Made by a program: the position numbers and the translations under genes. A DNA stretch of 64,000 nucleotides from Enterobacteriaceae bacterium (GTDB taxonomy: Bacteria > Pseudomonadota > Gammaproteobacteria > Enterobacterales > Enterobacteriaceae). The notes under the pieces were generated by a model. The model saw only the letters and a program-made list of their open reading frames with translations. It did not search any database and was not told the DNA's origin. The stretch is taken from positions 407,475 through 471,474 of the forward strand of contig CABIZV010000003.1 of NCBI GenBank assembly GCA_902363335.1, written 5' to 3'. Positions 8,790 through 17,988 of the stretch are shown one piece after another (within the stretch, counting starts at the first letter, position 1; every line of letters starts with the position of its first letter).

Positions 8790-10298
8790 CTACGACGCCA
8801 GTGACAGTTCAGACTTTCCCAGGGTTTTCACCAGCCATTCGCTAATCCGCGACTGCTGCTCCGCGTTGAGCCACATTCCCTGCTTAGTACGGCGCCAGAT
8901 GGCATCATCCAGACGGCGAACCCATTCATGCTCAACCAGATAGCGCAGCTCGGCTTCATAAAACTCGTGGCCAAAGTCCTCGCCCAGCCCGGCAATATCG
9001 CGTGCGTCGCCGATAATCAGCTCGCTGTTACTGCCGTAGGTGCGGGCAAAGTGGCGAGCCAGCGATTCACTGATGAAAGGATAACGGCGGCGCAGTTTCG
9101 CGGCGTAATCGTCACGGTCGCTGCCAATCTCTCCGCCGGGTAGCACGGCACCTTTGGTCCACGCCGGGCCAATGCCGTGGTAGTAAGGCGCCAGTTTTTC
9201 CAGCGCATGTTCCGCCAGTTTACGATAGGTGGTGAGCTTACCGCCAAACACCGACAGCAGCGGGGCCTTGCCGTGATCATCATGAATATCCAGCGTGTAG
9301 TCGCGGGTGATAGCCTGCGGTGAGTCGGATTCATCGTCGCATAACGGACGGACGCCTGAGTAAGTCCAGACGATATCTTCACGAGCCAGCTGTTTTTTAA
9401 AGTGGCTGTTGTAGACCTTAAGCAGATAGCTGATTTCGCTCTCATCGATCTCGACGTTTTTGGGGTCTCCCTGATACTCGACGTCGGTGGTGCCGATAAT
9501 GGAAAACTCATCCATCCACGGGATCACGAACACAATGCGCTTATCTTCGTTTTGCAGAATGTAGGCCTGTTTTTGTGTATGCACGCGCGGCACCACAATA
9601 TGGCTGCCCTTAATCAGGCGAATGCCGTACGGTGATGGCAAATGCATACTATCATCGAAGAACTGTTTTACCCACGGGCCGGTAGCGTTGACCAAACCGC
9701 GCGCCTGCCAGCGGAAAGTTTCACCGCTATCGATATCTTCGGCTTCAACAATCCACAGGCCATTCTCGCGTTTTGCGGAGATGGCGCGAGTGCGGGTACG
9801 GACTTCACCGCCTTTTTTCACCACCATCTGGGCGTTCGCTAATACCAGACGGGCATCGTCAACCCAGCAGTCGGAATATTCGAAACCGCGCACGATTTCT
9901 GGTTTCAAAACGGAATCTGCGCCAAAGCGCACACCTTTCGACGCGGGCAGGCTGGTGCGTTTGCCGAGATGATCGTACATAAACAGCCCGGTACGAATCA
10001 TCCACGCCGGGCGCAGATGCGGCTGATGCGGCAGTCGAAAGCGCATGGGAATGGCAATATGCGGGGCCATTTTAAGCAGCACTTCACGCTCGGCCAGCGC
10101 TTCGCTAACCAGACGGAATTCGTAGTGTTCAAGGTAGCGCAGGCCGCCATGGATGAGCTTGGAGCTGGCGCTGGAGGTGGCACAGGCCAGATCTCTGGCT
10201 TCCAGCATCAGCACCGATAATCCGCGCCCTGCTGCATCCGCCGCAATGCCTGCACCGTTGATACCGCCACCTATCACAATCAGATCTTTGGTTTCCAT
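8790..10298 (-). CDS. glpD: Aerobic glycerol-3-phosphate dehydrogenase
   Basis: GlpD is the FAD-linked, membrane-associated dehydrogenase that oxidises sn-glycerol-3-phosphate to dihydroxyacetone phosphate and passes electrons to ubiquinone. The product is 502 residues. The N-terminal Rossmann motif GGGINGAGIAADAAGRG (about 10-26) binds FAD, and blocks such as SSKLIHGGLRYLEH and LLSVFGGKLTTYRKLAE are family signatures. It is transcribed divergently from glpE-glpG-glpR; a GlpR-like operator lies just upstream of the ATG. Confidence 0.96.
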   Translation of the reverse strand: METKDLIVIGGGINGAGIAADAAGRGLSVLMLEARDLACATSSASSKLIHGGLRYLEHYEFRLVSEALAEREVLLKMAPHIAIPMRFRLPHQPHLRPAWMIRTGLFMYDHLGKRTSLPASKGVRFGADSVLKPEIVRGFEYSDCWVDDARLVLANAQMVVKKGGEVRTRTRAISAKRENGLWIVEAEDIDSGETFRWQARGLVNATGPWVKQFFDDSMHLPSPYGIRLIKGSHIVVPRVHTQKQAYILQNEDKRIVFVIPWMDEFSIIGTTDVEYQGDPKNVEIDESEISYLLKVYNSHFKKQLAREDIVWTYSGVRPLCDDESDSPQAITRDYTLDIHDDHGKAPLLSVFGGKLTTYRKLAEHALEKLAPYYHGIGPAWTKGAVLPGGEIGSDRDDYAAKLRRRYPFISESLARHFARTYGSNSELIIGDARDIAGLGEDFGHEFYEAELRYLVEHEWVRRLDDAIWRRTKQGMWLNAEQQSRISEWLVKTLGKSELSLAS

Positions 10299-10333
10299 TA
10301 TTGCTACCTCAGGGACTTTCGTTATAGCTCATT

Positions 10334-10353
10334 AATGTTCGATAACGCTCATA
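10334..10353. promoter_or_regulatory. Candidate GlpR operator upstream of glpD
   Basis: AATGTTCGATAACGCTCATA is an imperfect palindrome centred on TTCG...CG(A/C)(A/T), the pattern bound by the glycerol-3-phosphate repressor GlpR. It lies 36 bp upstream of the glpD start, and glpR is encoded about 1.5 kb away. Known biology: GlpR represses glpD until glycerol-3-phosphate accumulates. The exact boundaries are estimated by eye. Confidence 0.55.
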
Positions 10354-10500
10354 ATAGCAAGTAAACGCGCTTTTGGTAACATAGAAAAAACAATTTAGAG
10401 TGATGTGCATAACATATTGGCGTTTATGTGGCCTGAAGACGTACACTTGGCGGTAAAATGTCGTCTGTAAGACACCTGCAATTACGATTAAGAGAGCACC

Positions 10501-10830
10501 ATGGATCAGTTTGAATGTATCAACGTAGAACAGGCGCACCAGAAGCTGCAGCAAAGCTCGGCGGTACTGGTGGATATTCGCGACCCGCAAAGCTATGCCG
10601 TTGGGCATACGCCGGGCGCGTTTCATCTGACCAACGACACGCTGGGCGCGTTTATGCGCGATAACGATTTTGAAACGCCGGTGATGGTGATGTGCTATCA
10701 CGGCAACAGCAGTAAGGGTGCTGCCCAGTACCTGCTGCAACAAGGGTATGACAAGGTTTACAGCGTGGATGGCGGCTTTGATGCCTGGCATCGTCACTTC
10801 CCCGCCGAGGTTGAGCACGCGGTAATTTAA
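10501..10830 (+). CDS. glpE: Thiosulfate sulfurtransferase GlpE (single-domain rhodanese)
   Basis: Cytoplasmic rhodanese of 109 residues that transfers sulfane sulfur from thiosulfate to an acceptor such as cyanide or thioredoxin. The active-site loop CYHGNSS places the catalytic cysteine at residue 65, as in E. coli GlpE. The ATG has AAGAGAG just upstream. It is the first gene of glpE-glpG-glpR; its link to glycerol metabolism is positional only. The 121-bp gap to glpG contains the inverted repeat AACCGCC/GGCGGTT (10853-10874) without a U-tract. Confidence 0.94.
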   Translation: MDQFECINVEQAHQKLQQSSAVLVDIRDPQSYAVGHTPGAFHLTNDTLGAFMRDNDFETPVMVMCYHGNSSKGAAQYLLQQGYDKVYSVDGGFDAWHRHFPAEVEHAVI

Positions 10831-10951
10831 CCCGTCGTCTCCACCGACCTGAAACCGCCTCTTTGTAGGCGGTTATGCGCGCCGCTACAACGTATCCGTC
10901 TGGGTTAGGGTATACTGTCCTCTTTTGTGTGGAAGATAAGCGACCTGCTGT

Positions 10952-11782
10952 ATGTTGATGATCACCTCTTTTACTAACCCTCGCGTGGCTCAGGCCTTTG
11001 TGGATTACATGGCGACGCAGGGCGTTATTCTGACAATCCAGCAGCATGAGCGCAGTGATGTCTGGCTTTCTGATGCGTCGCAGGAGATGCGCGTTCGCGA
11101 AGAGCTGGAACGTTTTCTCGCCAATCCTGCCGACCCGCGCTATCTCGCCGCCAGCTGGCAATCAGGGCAAACCAATAGCGGTCTGCACTACCGTCGCTTC
11201 CCTTTCCTGGAAACATTGAAAGCGGGCGCGGGCCCGGTGACGTTAACCGTGATGGTCGCGTGTATTCTGGTGTTTATCCTGATGAGCGCGATGGGCGACC
11301 AGCCAGTGATGTTGCTGCTTGCCTGGCCGTACGATGATTCGCTGAAATTTGAGGCCTGGCGCTACTTTACCCACGCCTTAATGCATTTCTCCTTCGTTCA
11401 TATCCTCTTCAACCTGCTATGGTGGTGGTACCTCGGCGGCGCGGTGGAAAAACGAATCGGCAGCGGCAAGCTGGTGGTCATTACGCTTATCAGCGCGCTG
11501 CTCAGCGGCTTTATCCAGCACCAGTTCAGCGGCCCATGGTTTGGCGGCTTGTCCGGCGTCGTTTATGCGTTAATGGGCTATGCCTGGCTTCGCGGCGAGC
11601 GTGACCCGCAGAGCGGCATCTTCCTGCCGCGTGGGCTGATTATCTTCTCGCTGGTCTGGCTGGTTGCCGGATGGTTTGATGTATTAGGGATGTCGATTGC
11701 GAACGGTGCGCATGTCACCGGGTTGGTGATTGGTCTGGCGATGGCCATCGTCGATACGCACAATGTGCGAAAACGAGCATAA
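10952..11782 (+). CDS. glpG: Rhomboid intramembrane serine protease GlpG
   Basis: Inner-membrane protease that cleaves transmembrane helices of substrate proteins. The 276-residue length matches E. coli GlpG, so the dyad falls at S201 (GGLSGVVYA) and H254 (NGAHVTG); the oxyanion/loop motif HILFNLLWWWYLGG is intact. An N-terminal cytoplasmic domain (about 1-90) precedes six membrane segments. glpR follows after 17 bp, so co-transcription is likely. Confidence 0.96.
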   Translation: MLMITSFTNPRVAQAFVDYMATQGVILTIQQHERSDVWLSDASQEMRVREELERFLANPADPRYLAASWQSGQTNSGLHYRRFPFLETLKAGAGPVTLTVMVACILVFILMSAMGDQPVMLLLAWPYDDSLKFEAWRYFTHALMHFSFVHILFNLLWWWYLGGAVEKRIGSGKLVVITLISALLSGFIQHQFSGPWFGGLSGVVYALMGYAWLRGERDPQSGIFLPRGLIIFSLVWLVAGWFDVLGMSIANGAHVTGLVIGLAMAIVDTHNVRKRA

Positions 11783-11799
11783 TTTTCCAGGGACTTATC

Positions 11800-12558
11800 A
11801 TGAAACAAACACAACGTCATGACGCGATAATCGAGCTGGTAAAACTACAGGGCTATGTGAGCACGGAAGAGTTGGTGGAGCATTTCTCGGTAAGTCCGCA
11901 GACGATTCGTCGTGACCTGAATGACCTTGCTGACCAGAAAAAAATCCTGCGCCACCACGGCGGCGCGGCGCTGCCGTCCAGCGCCGTAAACACCCCCTGG
12001 CACGATCGTAAGGCGACGCAGACTGCCGAGAAAGAGCGCATCGCGCACAAGGTGGCAAGCCAGATTCCCAATGGTTCTGCGCTGTTTATTGATATCGGTA
12101 CTACGCCTGAAGCCGTCGCCCACGCCTTACTCAATCACAGCGATCTGCGGATCGTCACCAATAACCTTAACGTGGCCAACACGCTGATGGTCAAAGATGA
12201 TTTCCGTATCATTCTTGCTGGTGGCGAGCTGCGCAGCCGGGACGGCGGCATTATTGGTGAGGCGACGCTGGACTTTATTTCCCAGTTCCGGCTGGATTAC
12301 GGCATTCTGGGGATCAGCGGCATTGATAGCGACGGCTCGTTGCTGGAATTTGATTACCATGAGGTGCGCACCAAGCGCGCGATTATCGATAACTCCCGGC
12401 ACGTGATCCTGGTGGTTGACCATTCGAAATTTGGTCGGAATGCGATGGTGAACATGGGCAGCATCAGCATGGTCGACGCGGTGTATACCGACGTTTTGCC
12501 ACCGCCGGGCGTGATGCAGGTGATTGCCGAAAACGAAGTGCAGCTGGAGCTGTGCTAA
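11800..12558 (+). CDS. glpR: Glycerol-3-phosphate regulon repressor GlpR (DeoR family)
   Basis: 252-residue repressor of the glp regulon; glycerol-3-phosphate is the inducer. The N-terminal DeoR helix-turn-helix (STEELVEHFSVSPQTIRRDL, about 20-39) is followed by the sugar-phosphate-binding DeoRC domain with DIGTTPEAVA, IVTNNLNVA and ILAGGELR. The gene is intact here, unlike the frameshifted allele of some E. coli K-12 lines (known). It ends the glpEGR unit and is followed by a REP pair that separates it from a convergent transporter gene. Confidence 0.95.
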   Translation: MKQTQRHDAIIELVKLQGYVSTEELVEHFSVSPQTIRRDLNDLADQKKILRHHGGAALPSSAVNTPWHDRKATQTAEKERIAHKVASQIPNGSALFIDIGTTPEAVAHALLNHSDLRIVTNNLNVANTLMVKDDFRIILAGGELRSRDGGIIGEATLDFISQFRLDYGILGISGIDSDGSLLEFDYHEVRTKRAIIDNSRHVILVVDHSKFGRNAMVNMGSISMVDAVYTDVLPPPGVMQVIAENEVQLELC

Positions 12559-12586
12559 ACGTAGACACCATGAACACCTGCTACAT

Positions 12587-12662
12587 GTAGGCCTGATAAG
12601 CTCGCGCCATCAGGCGAATAGGTGCAGATTGCCGGATGGCGGCGTTGCCTTATCCGGCCTAC
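12587..12662. repeat. REP pair (BIME) between glpR and the GPH symporter gene
   Basis: Two REP-type palindromes in inverted arrangement: GTAGGCCTGATAAG...CATCAGGC, then TTGCCGGATGGCGGC...CTTATCCGGCCTAC. The pair sits between two convergent genes, the usual site of BIMEs, where it can protect 3' ends and block readthrough. Confidence 0.85.
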
Positions 12663-12665
12663 CCT

Positions 12666-14033
12666 TTATGACATCTGCTGCTGGAATTTGCCTTGGCTCA
12701 AATCGGTTACGATAACGTTCATGCGCTCTTCGGTCAGGCGATAGTAGCGAATTGAAATCGCCGTAATCAGGTAGAAAATCGCCGGCAATACTGTGAACAG
12801 AATTAACACCCCGCGGATAGCTTCTGCTGACTGCTGCTCAACCCCCGCCTGATAACCGTAGAAGGCCAGGCCCCAACCGGTTAACGCTCCGCCAATGGCG
12901 ACACCCAGTTTAATAATGAAGATATTTGCCGCGACGTTCATTCCGGTAATACGACGCTGAGTTTTCCATTCACCATAATTATTCGCGTCGGTAATCATCG
13001 ACCACTGCAACGGCGCATTAATACCCTGCAAAATATTAAGGATAATATGCACGATAAATGCCGGGATCCAATAATTAGCTGGCAGGATTAAGAATGCTAA
13101 TCCTAATAAAGCACTGAGGATATTGATCCATACCGAGGCACGAATTTTACACATCCGAGAGCCAAGTTGTTTAGCCGCGAGACTACCTACCACGGCGGCA
13201 ACGGTTGTGGCCAGCATAAACAGTGAAATAATGCTGCTGCCTTGATTCAAAATATATTGCACAAAATAGACCAACAGACTGCCGCGCACGACGACGCCAC
13301 ACAGCATGGCGAGGTTGTATATCGACAATATCCGCCACTGATCGTTTTTCATCAAAATGCGCACATCGCGTAAAATGTTCAGGTTTTCTTCTTTAACCGG
13401 CGTAATTCGTTCACGCGTGGTCATAAAACAAATCAGGAACATCACGCAACCAATCGCGCCAAAAATACCCATAGCCCATTGCATACCGCTGGCTCTGTCG
13501 CCGGGGGCGATAAAGTCGGCGAGTGGCAGGATAAGCGCGGTTCCCATCGCACCACCGATTGGTGCGACGGCAAAGCGCCAGGATTGCAGCGACAGATTTT
13601 CTTTCGGATCGGCAGTAATGGCGGCGCCTAACGAGCAATATGGAATATTAATCGCCGTATACATCAGCGTCATAAAAATATAGGCGACGACGGCATAAAC
13701 AATTTTCCCCGTTTGCTCAAAGGCAGGCGTGGAATAAACCAAAACGCAACTCACGGCGAACGGTACGCAAATGATTAACAGCCATGGGCGAAAACGTCCC
13801 CAGCGGCTTTTAGTTTGATCGGCAATGGCGCCCATAATGGGGTCAGTAATGGCATCAAGCACCCTGACGACGAGAAATAAAGTTCCCATGACGGCCGGGG
13901 GCAAACCATAAATGTTGGTATAAAAATAGGCCAGAATGGCCACCGACGAGTCGAAGACGATATGGCTTGCGGCATCGCCCAAACCAAAACCAAACTTCTC
14001 TGTGTTACTAATTTTTCCGGTTAATGCCGACAT
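12666..14033 (-). CDS. GPH-family sugar:cation symporter (MelB/YicJ/YagG-like)
   Basis: A 455-residue inner-membrane transporter with 12 predicted helices. The sequence shows features of the glycoside-pentoside-hexuronide symporter family: KFGFGLGDAASHIVFD at the N-terminus, the cation-site region DAITDPIMGAIADQTKSRWGRFRPW after helix II, and NIPYCSLGAAITADPKE in helix IV/V. The substrate cannot be told from sequence; YicJ-type members usually sit beside a glycosidase, but none is here. It lies between glpR and malT, where E. coli carries rtcR-rtcBA, so it is an accessory replacement. A small run of AT-rich sequence and then the 47-bp REP array lies upstream. Confidence 0.85.
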   Translation of the reverse strand: MSALTGKISNTEKFGFGLGDAASHIVFDSSVAILAYFYTNIYGLPPAVMGTLFLVVRVLDAITDPIMGAIADQTKSRWGRFRPWLLIICVPFAVSCVLVYSTPAFEQTGKIVYAVVAYIFMTLMYTAINIPYCSLGAAITADPKENLSLQSWRFAVAPIGGAMGTALILPLADFIAPGDRASGMQWAMGIFGAIGCVMFLICFMTTRERITPVKEENLNILRDVRILMKNDQWRILSIYNLAMLCGVVVRGSLLVYFVQYILNQGSSIISLFMLATTVAAVVGSLAAKQLGSRMCKIRASVWINILSALLGLAFLILPANYWIPAFIVHIILNILQGINAPLQWSMITDANNYGEWKTQRRITGMNVAANIFIIKLGVAIGGALTGWGLAFYGYQAGVEQQSAEAIRGVLILFTVLPAIFYLITAISIRYYRLTEERMNVIVTDLSQGKFQQQMS

Positions 14034-14171
14034 AGGGTCACCTTTTTATTATTACGTGCCAACATACGACATCATTTATAAAAGGTGGCTCTAAGGCTGA
14101 GTATTCTAATTTTTCGCTTTACGGTTACGTTAATTCTCTATTGTGACGTAGCTATCTCTTTGTGCCGCTTT

Positions 14172-14899
14172 GCCTGATGGTGGCTATGCCTTATCAGGCC
14201 GACGCTTTGTGCTGCTTTGCCTGATGGCGGCTACGCCTTATCAGGCCGACGCTTTGTGCTGCTTTGCCTGATGGCGGCTACGCCTTATCAGGCCTACGCT
14301 TTGTGCCGCTTTGCCTGATGGCGGCTACGCCTTATCAGGCCGACTTTTTGTGCTGCTTTGCCTGATGGCGGCTACGCCTTATCAGGCCGACTTTTTGTGC
14401 TGCTTTGCCTGATGGCGGCTATGCCTTATCAGGCCTACGCTTTGTGCCGCTTTGCCTGATGGCGGCTACGCCTTATCAGGCCTACGCTTTGTGCCGCTTT
14501 GCCTGATGGCGGCTACGCCTTATCAGGCCTACGCTTTGTGCCACTTTGCCTGATGGTGGCTATGCCTTATCAGGCCTACGCTTTGTGCCGCTTTGCCTGA
14601 TGGCGGCTACGCCTTATCAGGCCTACGCTTTGTGCCGCTTTGCCTGATGGTGGCTATGCCTTATCAGGCCTACGCTTTGTGCCGCTTTGCCTGATGGTGG
14701 CTATGCCTTATCAGGCCTACGCTTTGTGCCGCTTTGCCTGATGGCGGCTATGCCTTATCAGGCCGACTTTTTGTGCTGCTTTGCCTGATGGCGGCTACGC
14801 CTTATCAGGCCTACGCTTTGTGCTGTTTTGCCTGATGGTGGCTATGCCTTATCAGGCCTGCTGAGAGCGTAGGCCTGATAAGCGAAGCGCCATCAGGCA
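14172..14899. repeat. 15-copy tandem REP array, exact 47-bp period, plus one inverted copy
   Basis: GCCTGATGG recurs at 14172, 14219, 14266 and every 47 bases to 14830 (15 copies, no indels). Each unit is a REP palindrome (GCCTGATGGCGGCTACGCC + TTATCAGGC) plus a conserved linker of the type CTACGCTTTGTGCCGCTTT or CGACTTTTTGTGCTGCTTT. A sixteenth copy at 14871-14899 is inverted (AGGCCTGATAAGCG...CCATCAGGC) and touches the malT stop codon. The array fills the space between the malT 3' end and the upstream region of the GPH symporter. About 130 bp (14034-14160) is left as the putative symporter promoter region. Confidence 0.95.
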
Positions 14900-14903
14900 G
14901 AGA

Positions 14904-17609
14904 TTAAACGCCGTAGCCCATCATCTTCAGCAGATTTTGCGCATGCTGCACCGCATCCTGACGATGCGCCACGCCGAGCTTCTGATAAAGATTGCGGATA
15001 TGGGTTTTGATGGTGGTTGCCGCCACGTCCAGTTCACCGGCAATCTGCTCGTTGCTGTAGCCCGAGTAGATAAGCCCCAACACCTGCCATTCGCGCTGAG
15101 TGAGCGGGCTGGTACGGATGAGTTCAGGAACTTCCGGGTGATTAAGCAGACGCTCGACAAAGCTCTCGTCGAAATGGGCAAATTTATGGCGGTGATGCTG
15201 GTTAATTTCACGCAAAATGCGCTGGGCGCGGTGTTGTTCAAGTTCCGGCAGCGTATTTAACTGAATCAACTGGCGCAACTGCTGCGCCATGGCCTCACCT
15301 TCAATGACAAAGTGGCTGATAAAACCGGTACGATTGGCCAGTTGTAAGGCTTCCAGCAACACGCGCTGGGCCTGGTTTTTGTTGCCTGACTGCCAATAAA
15401 GCTGGTTTAACAACAGCAAGTTGCGATTGAGATCGCTCATCAGGCGCAACGAGCGAGCGTTTTCGTTTAGCTCCTCAAGCACCATCTCAGCGGAGTCAAA
15501 CTCACCGAGTAAAATCTGCACCCGGGCAATATTACGCCACTGGCCTTGCAGGAAATGGTTGTTGGCAAATTCGGGTTTCGGCGTATGACGCAGCCAGTTG
15601 GCGGCCGATTTTTTGTCGCCGACCATCTGCCAGTAAATCACCCGAACCTTATCCGCGTTGGACACCCAATCGCTATGATAAGCGCCGTTTCCGAGTAAAT
15701 TCTCCAGACGATTCAAGTGATTCCGCGCATTATCTAAATCCCCACGCGCTAATGAACACTGTACCAGCAAACTTAAACATTGCAGCTGCTGCTGCGGCTG
15801 GAAGGTGCGCAAAACTTCAATCCCGGTACGCGCCGCGGTTTCGGCTTCGTCCAGACGCGCCCAGGCCCACAGCAACTGTGAGCGAATACGCAGTAAGAAT
15901 TCGTGCATAGGCAGCTGTTCAAGATGCTGCTCGTGGATCAGCTGGAAGCCTTTTTCCTGGCACTCCCAGGCGGCCTGTAAGAAGCCCTGGGCAAAGAGGA
16001 TTTCACTTTGCTGGATAAGGCTCCACAGCGCGTAGTGCCAGATATCATGGCGACGCGCCATCTGCTCTGTCTGCTGCATCACGGCGATAGACTGACCCAG
16101 CAATCCTTTACAGTGCAGTACCTCACCATGCACCGATGTGGCAACGATACGGCTGTAGAAATTCGCCAGCGGCAGCTCTTCAAGCGCCACGTTGGACAGC
16201 CGTTCAGCTTCTTCCTGATCGCCATCGTTGATAGCAACCTGTGCACGCAGGGCGTTGAAATCACCGTGCAATGAGGCGTCCATTTCTGAGGTCATCTCTT
16301 GTTCGGCGCGAGCCAGCAGGGTATTCACTTCGCTGTAACGGTGTTGGCTTTGCATCAGCCACGCCTGCAACAAGACCAGACGCGGGTTTTCCAGCAGGCT
16401 TTCCCACGGCAGGGCCGAGAGCGACTCTTCGAGCAGCGCCAGCTCGCTGTGGTGGAACAGTCCCCAGGCGTGATTTAACAAGATATCACGCAGCATTTTC
16501 GGATCGCCCGCGGCCAGCGCGTGATGAATGGCTTCGCTTGGGAAGCCTTGTGCCATCCAGCTTTCGGCGGCTGCGCGATGGATATTCGGCAGTTCAGCCG
16601 CCAGTTCCCACTGGCAGCGCTGGCGCAGGAAGCTGCAAAACAGCGGGTGATAATTAAACCACTCACCGGAGTTGTCCATGCGCTGAATAAACAGGCCCTG
16701 GCGCTCAATCTCTTCAAGCCGCATCTGACCATTCTCTTCGCCGGTGACGCGAGCGATAAGTGAGTCGTTCATCGAGCGCAGCAGGGAGCTTTTCAGCAAA
16801 AAGTTGCGGGTGTCCTGGTCAACGTTATCGAGCACTTCATCCACCAGATAATCGGACAGGTGGCTGGCATTAATACCCGCCAGACGACGCGCAGAGTGCT
16901 GCGTAGCGTTATTACGCTGACGTGCAGATAAGGCAATTAACTGCAATGCCGTGGCCCAGCCCGCGACGTCGTCGCACAGACGGCTGCTTTCCGCCGCTTC
17001 AATCGGCGACGCTAAGCGGCAGTCAAAAAATTGTTTGGTTTCCGCGTGGGTAAAGGAGAGCTGCTGGCTGCCCACCTCAAGAAGCTGATCGCGTACGCGA
17101 AGATTAGCGATGCCCAATTGCGGCAGATTGCGCGACAGCACAACCAGCGTCAGATTCTCCGGCTGGTGGCGCAGGAAAAAGCGCATCGCATCGTGAATGA
17201 CGGGATTGGTAATCAGATGGTAATCATCAATGACTAAATACAGCGGGCGCTGCCATTCGCTAAGTTCGATGAAAAGCTGCGAGAAAAGCGAACTCAGGCT
17301 CGCGTACTGGCGCTTTTGCACCATATTTTCGCTGGCCTCACAATGCCCGCCGGTCGCCTGCTGGATAGCGGCTATCAGATAGCTGGCAAAACGCTCTTGC
17401 TGGTTATCGCCCTCATCAAGCGAGTACCAACCAAGATCTTTCATCCCTGCCGCCCATTGCGAAACGAGCGTTGTTTTTCCATATCCAGCCGGACTGGTTA
17501 TCAGCGCCAGACGATAATTGTTCGCGCCGGAAAGTTTCGCCAATAGTCTCTCACGAACAACGGTGTGCTCGAGACGGACTGGTCGACTTAATTTTGACGG
17601 AATCAACAT
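14904..17609 (-). CDS. malT: Maltose regulon transcriptional activator MalT
   Basis: ATP- and maltotriose-dependent activator (STAND/LAL family) of the mal genes; 901 residues, the usual length. The Walker A motif GYGKTT is at 42-47 in the N-terminal NOD module; a long helical, TPR-like sensor region follows; the C-terminal LuxR-type helix-turn-helix (about 834-901, with NEQIAGELDVAATTIKTH) binds MalT boxes. A CRP-like site lies upstream at 17729-17750. It is divergent from malP-malQ, whose promoter carries MalT-box-like sequences. Confidence 0.96.
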   Translation of the reverse strand: MLIPSKLSRPVRLEHTVVRERLLAKLSGANNYRLALITSPAGYGKTTLVSQWAAGMKDLGWYSLDEGDNQQERFASYLIAAIQQATGGHCEASENMVQKRQYASLSSLFSQLFIELSEWQRPLYLVIDDYHLITNPVIHDAMRFFLRHQPENLTLVVLSRNLPQLGIANLRVRDQLLEVGSQQLSFTHAETKQFFDCRLASPIEAAESSRLCDDVAGWATALQLIALSARQRNNATQHSARRLAGINASHLSDYLVDEVLDNVDQDTRNFLLKSSLLRSMNDSLIARVTGEENGQMRLEEIERQGLFIQRMDNSGEWFNYHPLFCSFLRQRCQWELAAELPNIHRAAAESWMAQGFPSEAIHHALAAGDPKMLRDILLNHAWGLFHHSELALLEESLSALPWESLLENPRLVLLQAWLMQSQHRYSEVNTLLARAEQEMTSEMDASLHGDFNALRAQVAINDGDQEEAERLSNVALEELPLANFYSRIVATSVHGEVLHCKGLLGQSIAVMQQTEQMARRHDIWHYALWSLIQQSEILFAQGFLQAAWECQEKGFQLIHEQHLEQLPMHEFLLRIRSQLLWAWARLDEAETAARTGIEVLRTFQPQQQLQCLSLLVQCSLARGDLDNARNHLNRLENLLGNGAYHSDWVSNADKVRVIYWQMVGDKKSAANWLRHTPKPEFANNHFLQGQWRNIARVQILLGEFDSAEMVLEELNENARSLRLMSDLNRNLLLLNQLYWQSGNKNQAQRVLLEALQLANRTGFISHFVIEGEAMAQQLRQLIQLNTLPELEQHRAQRILREINQHHRHKFAHFDESFVERLLNHPEVPELIRTSPLTQREWQVLGLIYSGYSNEQIAGELDVAATTIKTHIRNLYQKLGVAHRQDAVQHAQNLLKMMGYGV

Positions 17610-17728
17610 AGCTAATCACTTCACTGTGAGGATTGGGAAAAGGGATTTTTTCGCGCTTCGTAATTAATGCATACAAAGGTCGGTCAAATGGCTATGTATT
17701 GCAAGTTATGTCCTGTTTGGATGCTTGC

Positions 17729-17750
17729 GAATTTGCTATATGTCACAATT
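17729..17750 (-). promoter_or_regulatory. Candidate CRP site of the malT promoter
   Basis: Read on the minus strand the site is AATTGTGACATATAGCAAAT; TGTGA matches one CRP half-site well and GCAAA the other weakly. I remember a similar arrangement upstream of E. coli malT, which is CRP-activated. It lies 120-140 bp upstream of the malT ATG. Confidence 0.6.
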
Positions 17751-17988
17751 CTAAATATTTACTACCAACATCGTAGAAAGTCTCTCAGTACGCGGAAATA
17801 CAGGTTTCCGTAACTGATTGTCATGATAGGTGAAATCAATTTTTTTCGACTATTGTGAATAGAGTGACTAAGAACATACTGTATCTAAGATAATTTCCGC
17901 AGAAACAATGCGTATTAGTTTGTTGCTTATTTTAGCCTCGCAATAGTTTCCTTATTTACATATATATCGCAAAACACCATTTCATTTC

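Noticed and set aside
10853..10874. Intrinsic terminator between glpE and glpG
   Set aside because: The AACCGCC/GGCGGTT hairpin lacks a T-run, and glpE-glpG-glpR are expected to be transcribed together; noted only within the glpE entry.
14172..14899. CRISPR array (regular repeats of about 28-30 bp with 17-19 bp between them)
   Set aside because: The intervening segments are near-identical rather than unique, they are too short, the repeat is a REP palindrome, and no cas genes are present. It is a tandem REP satellite.
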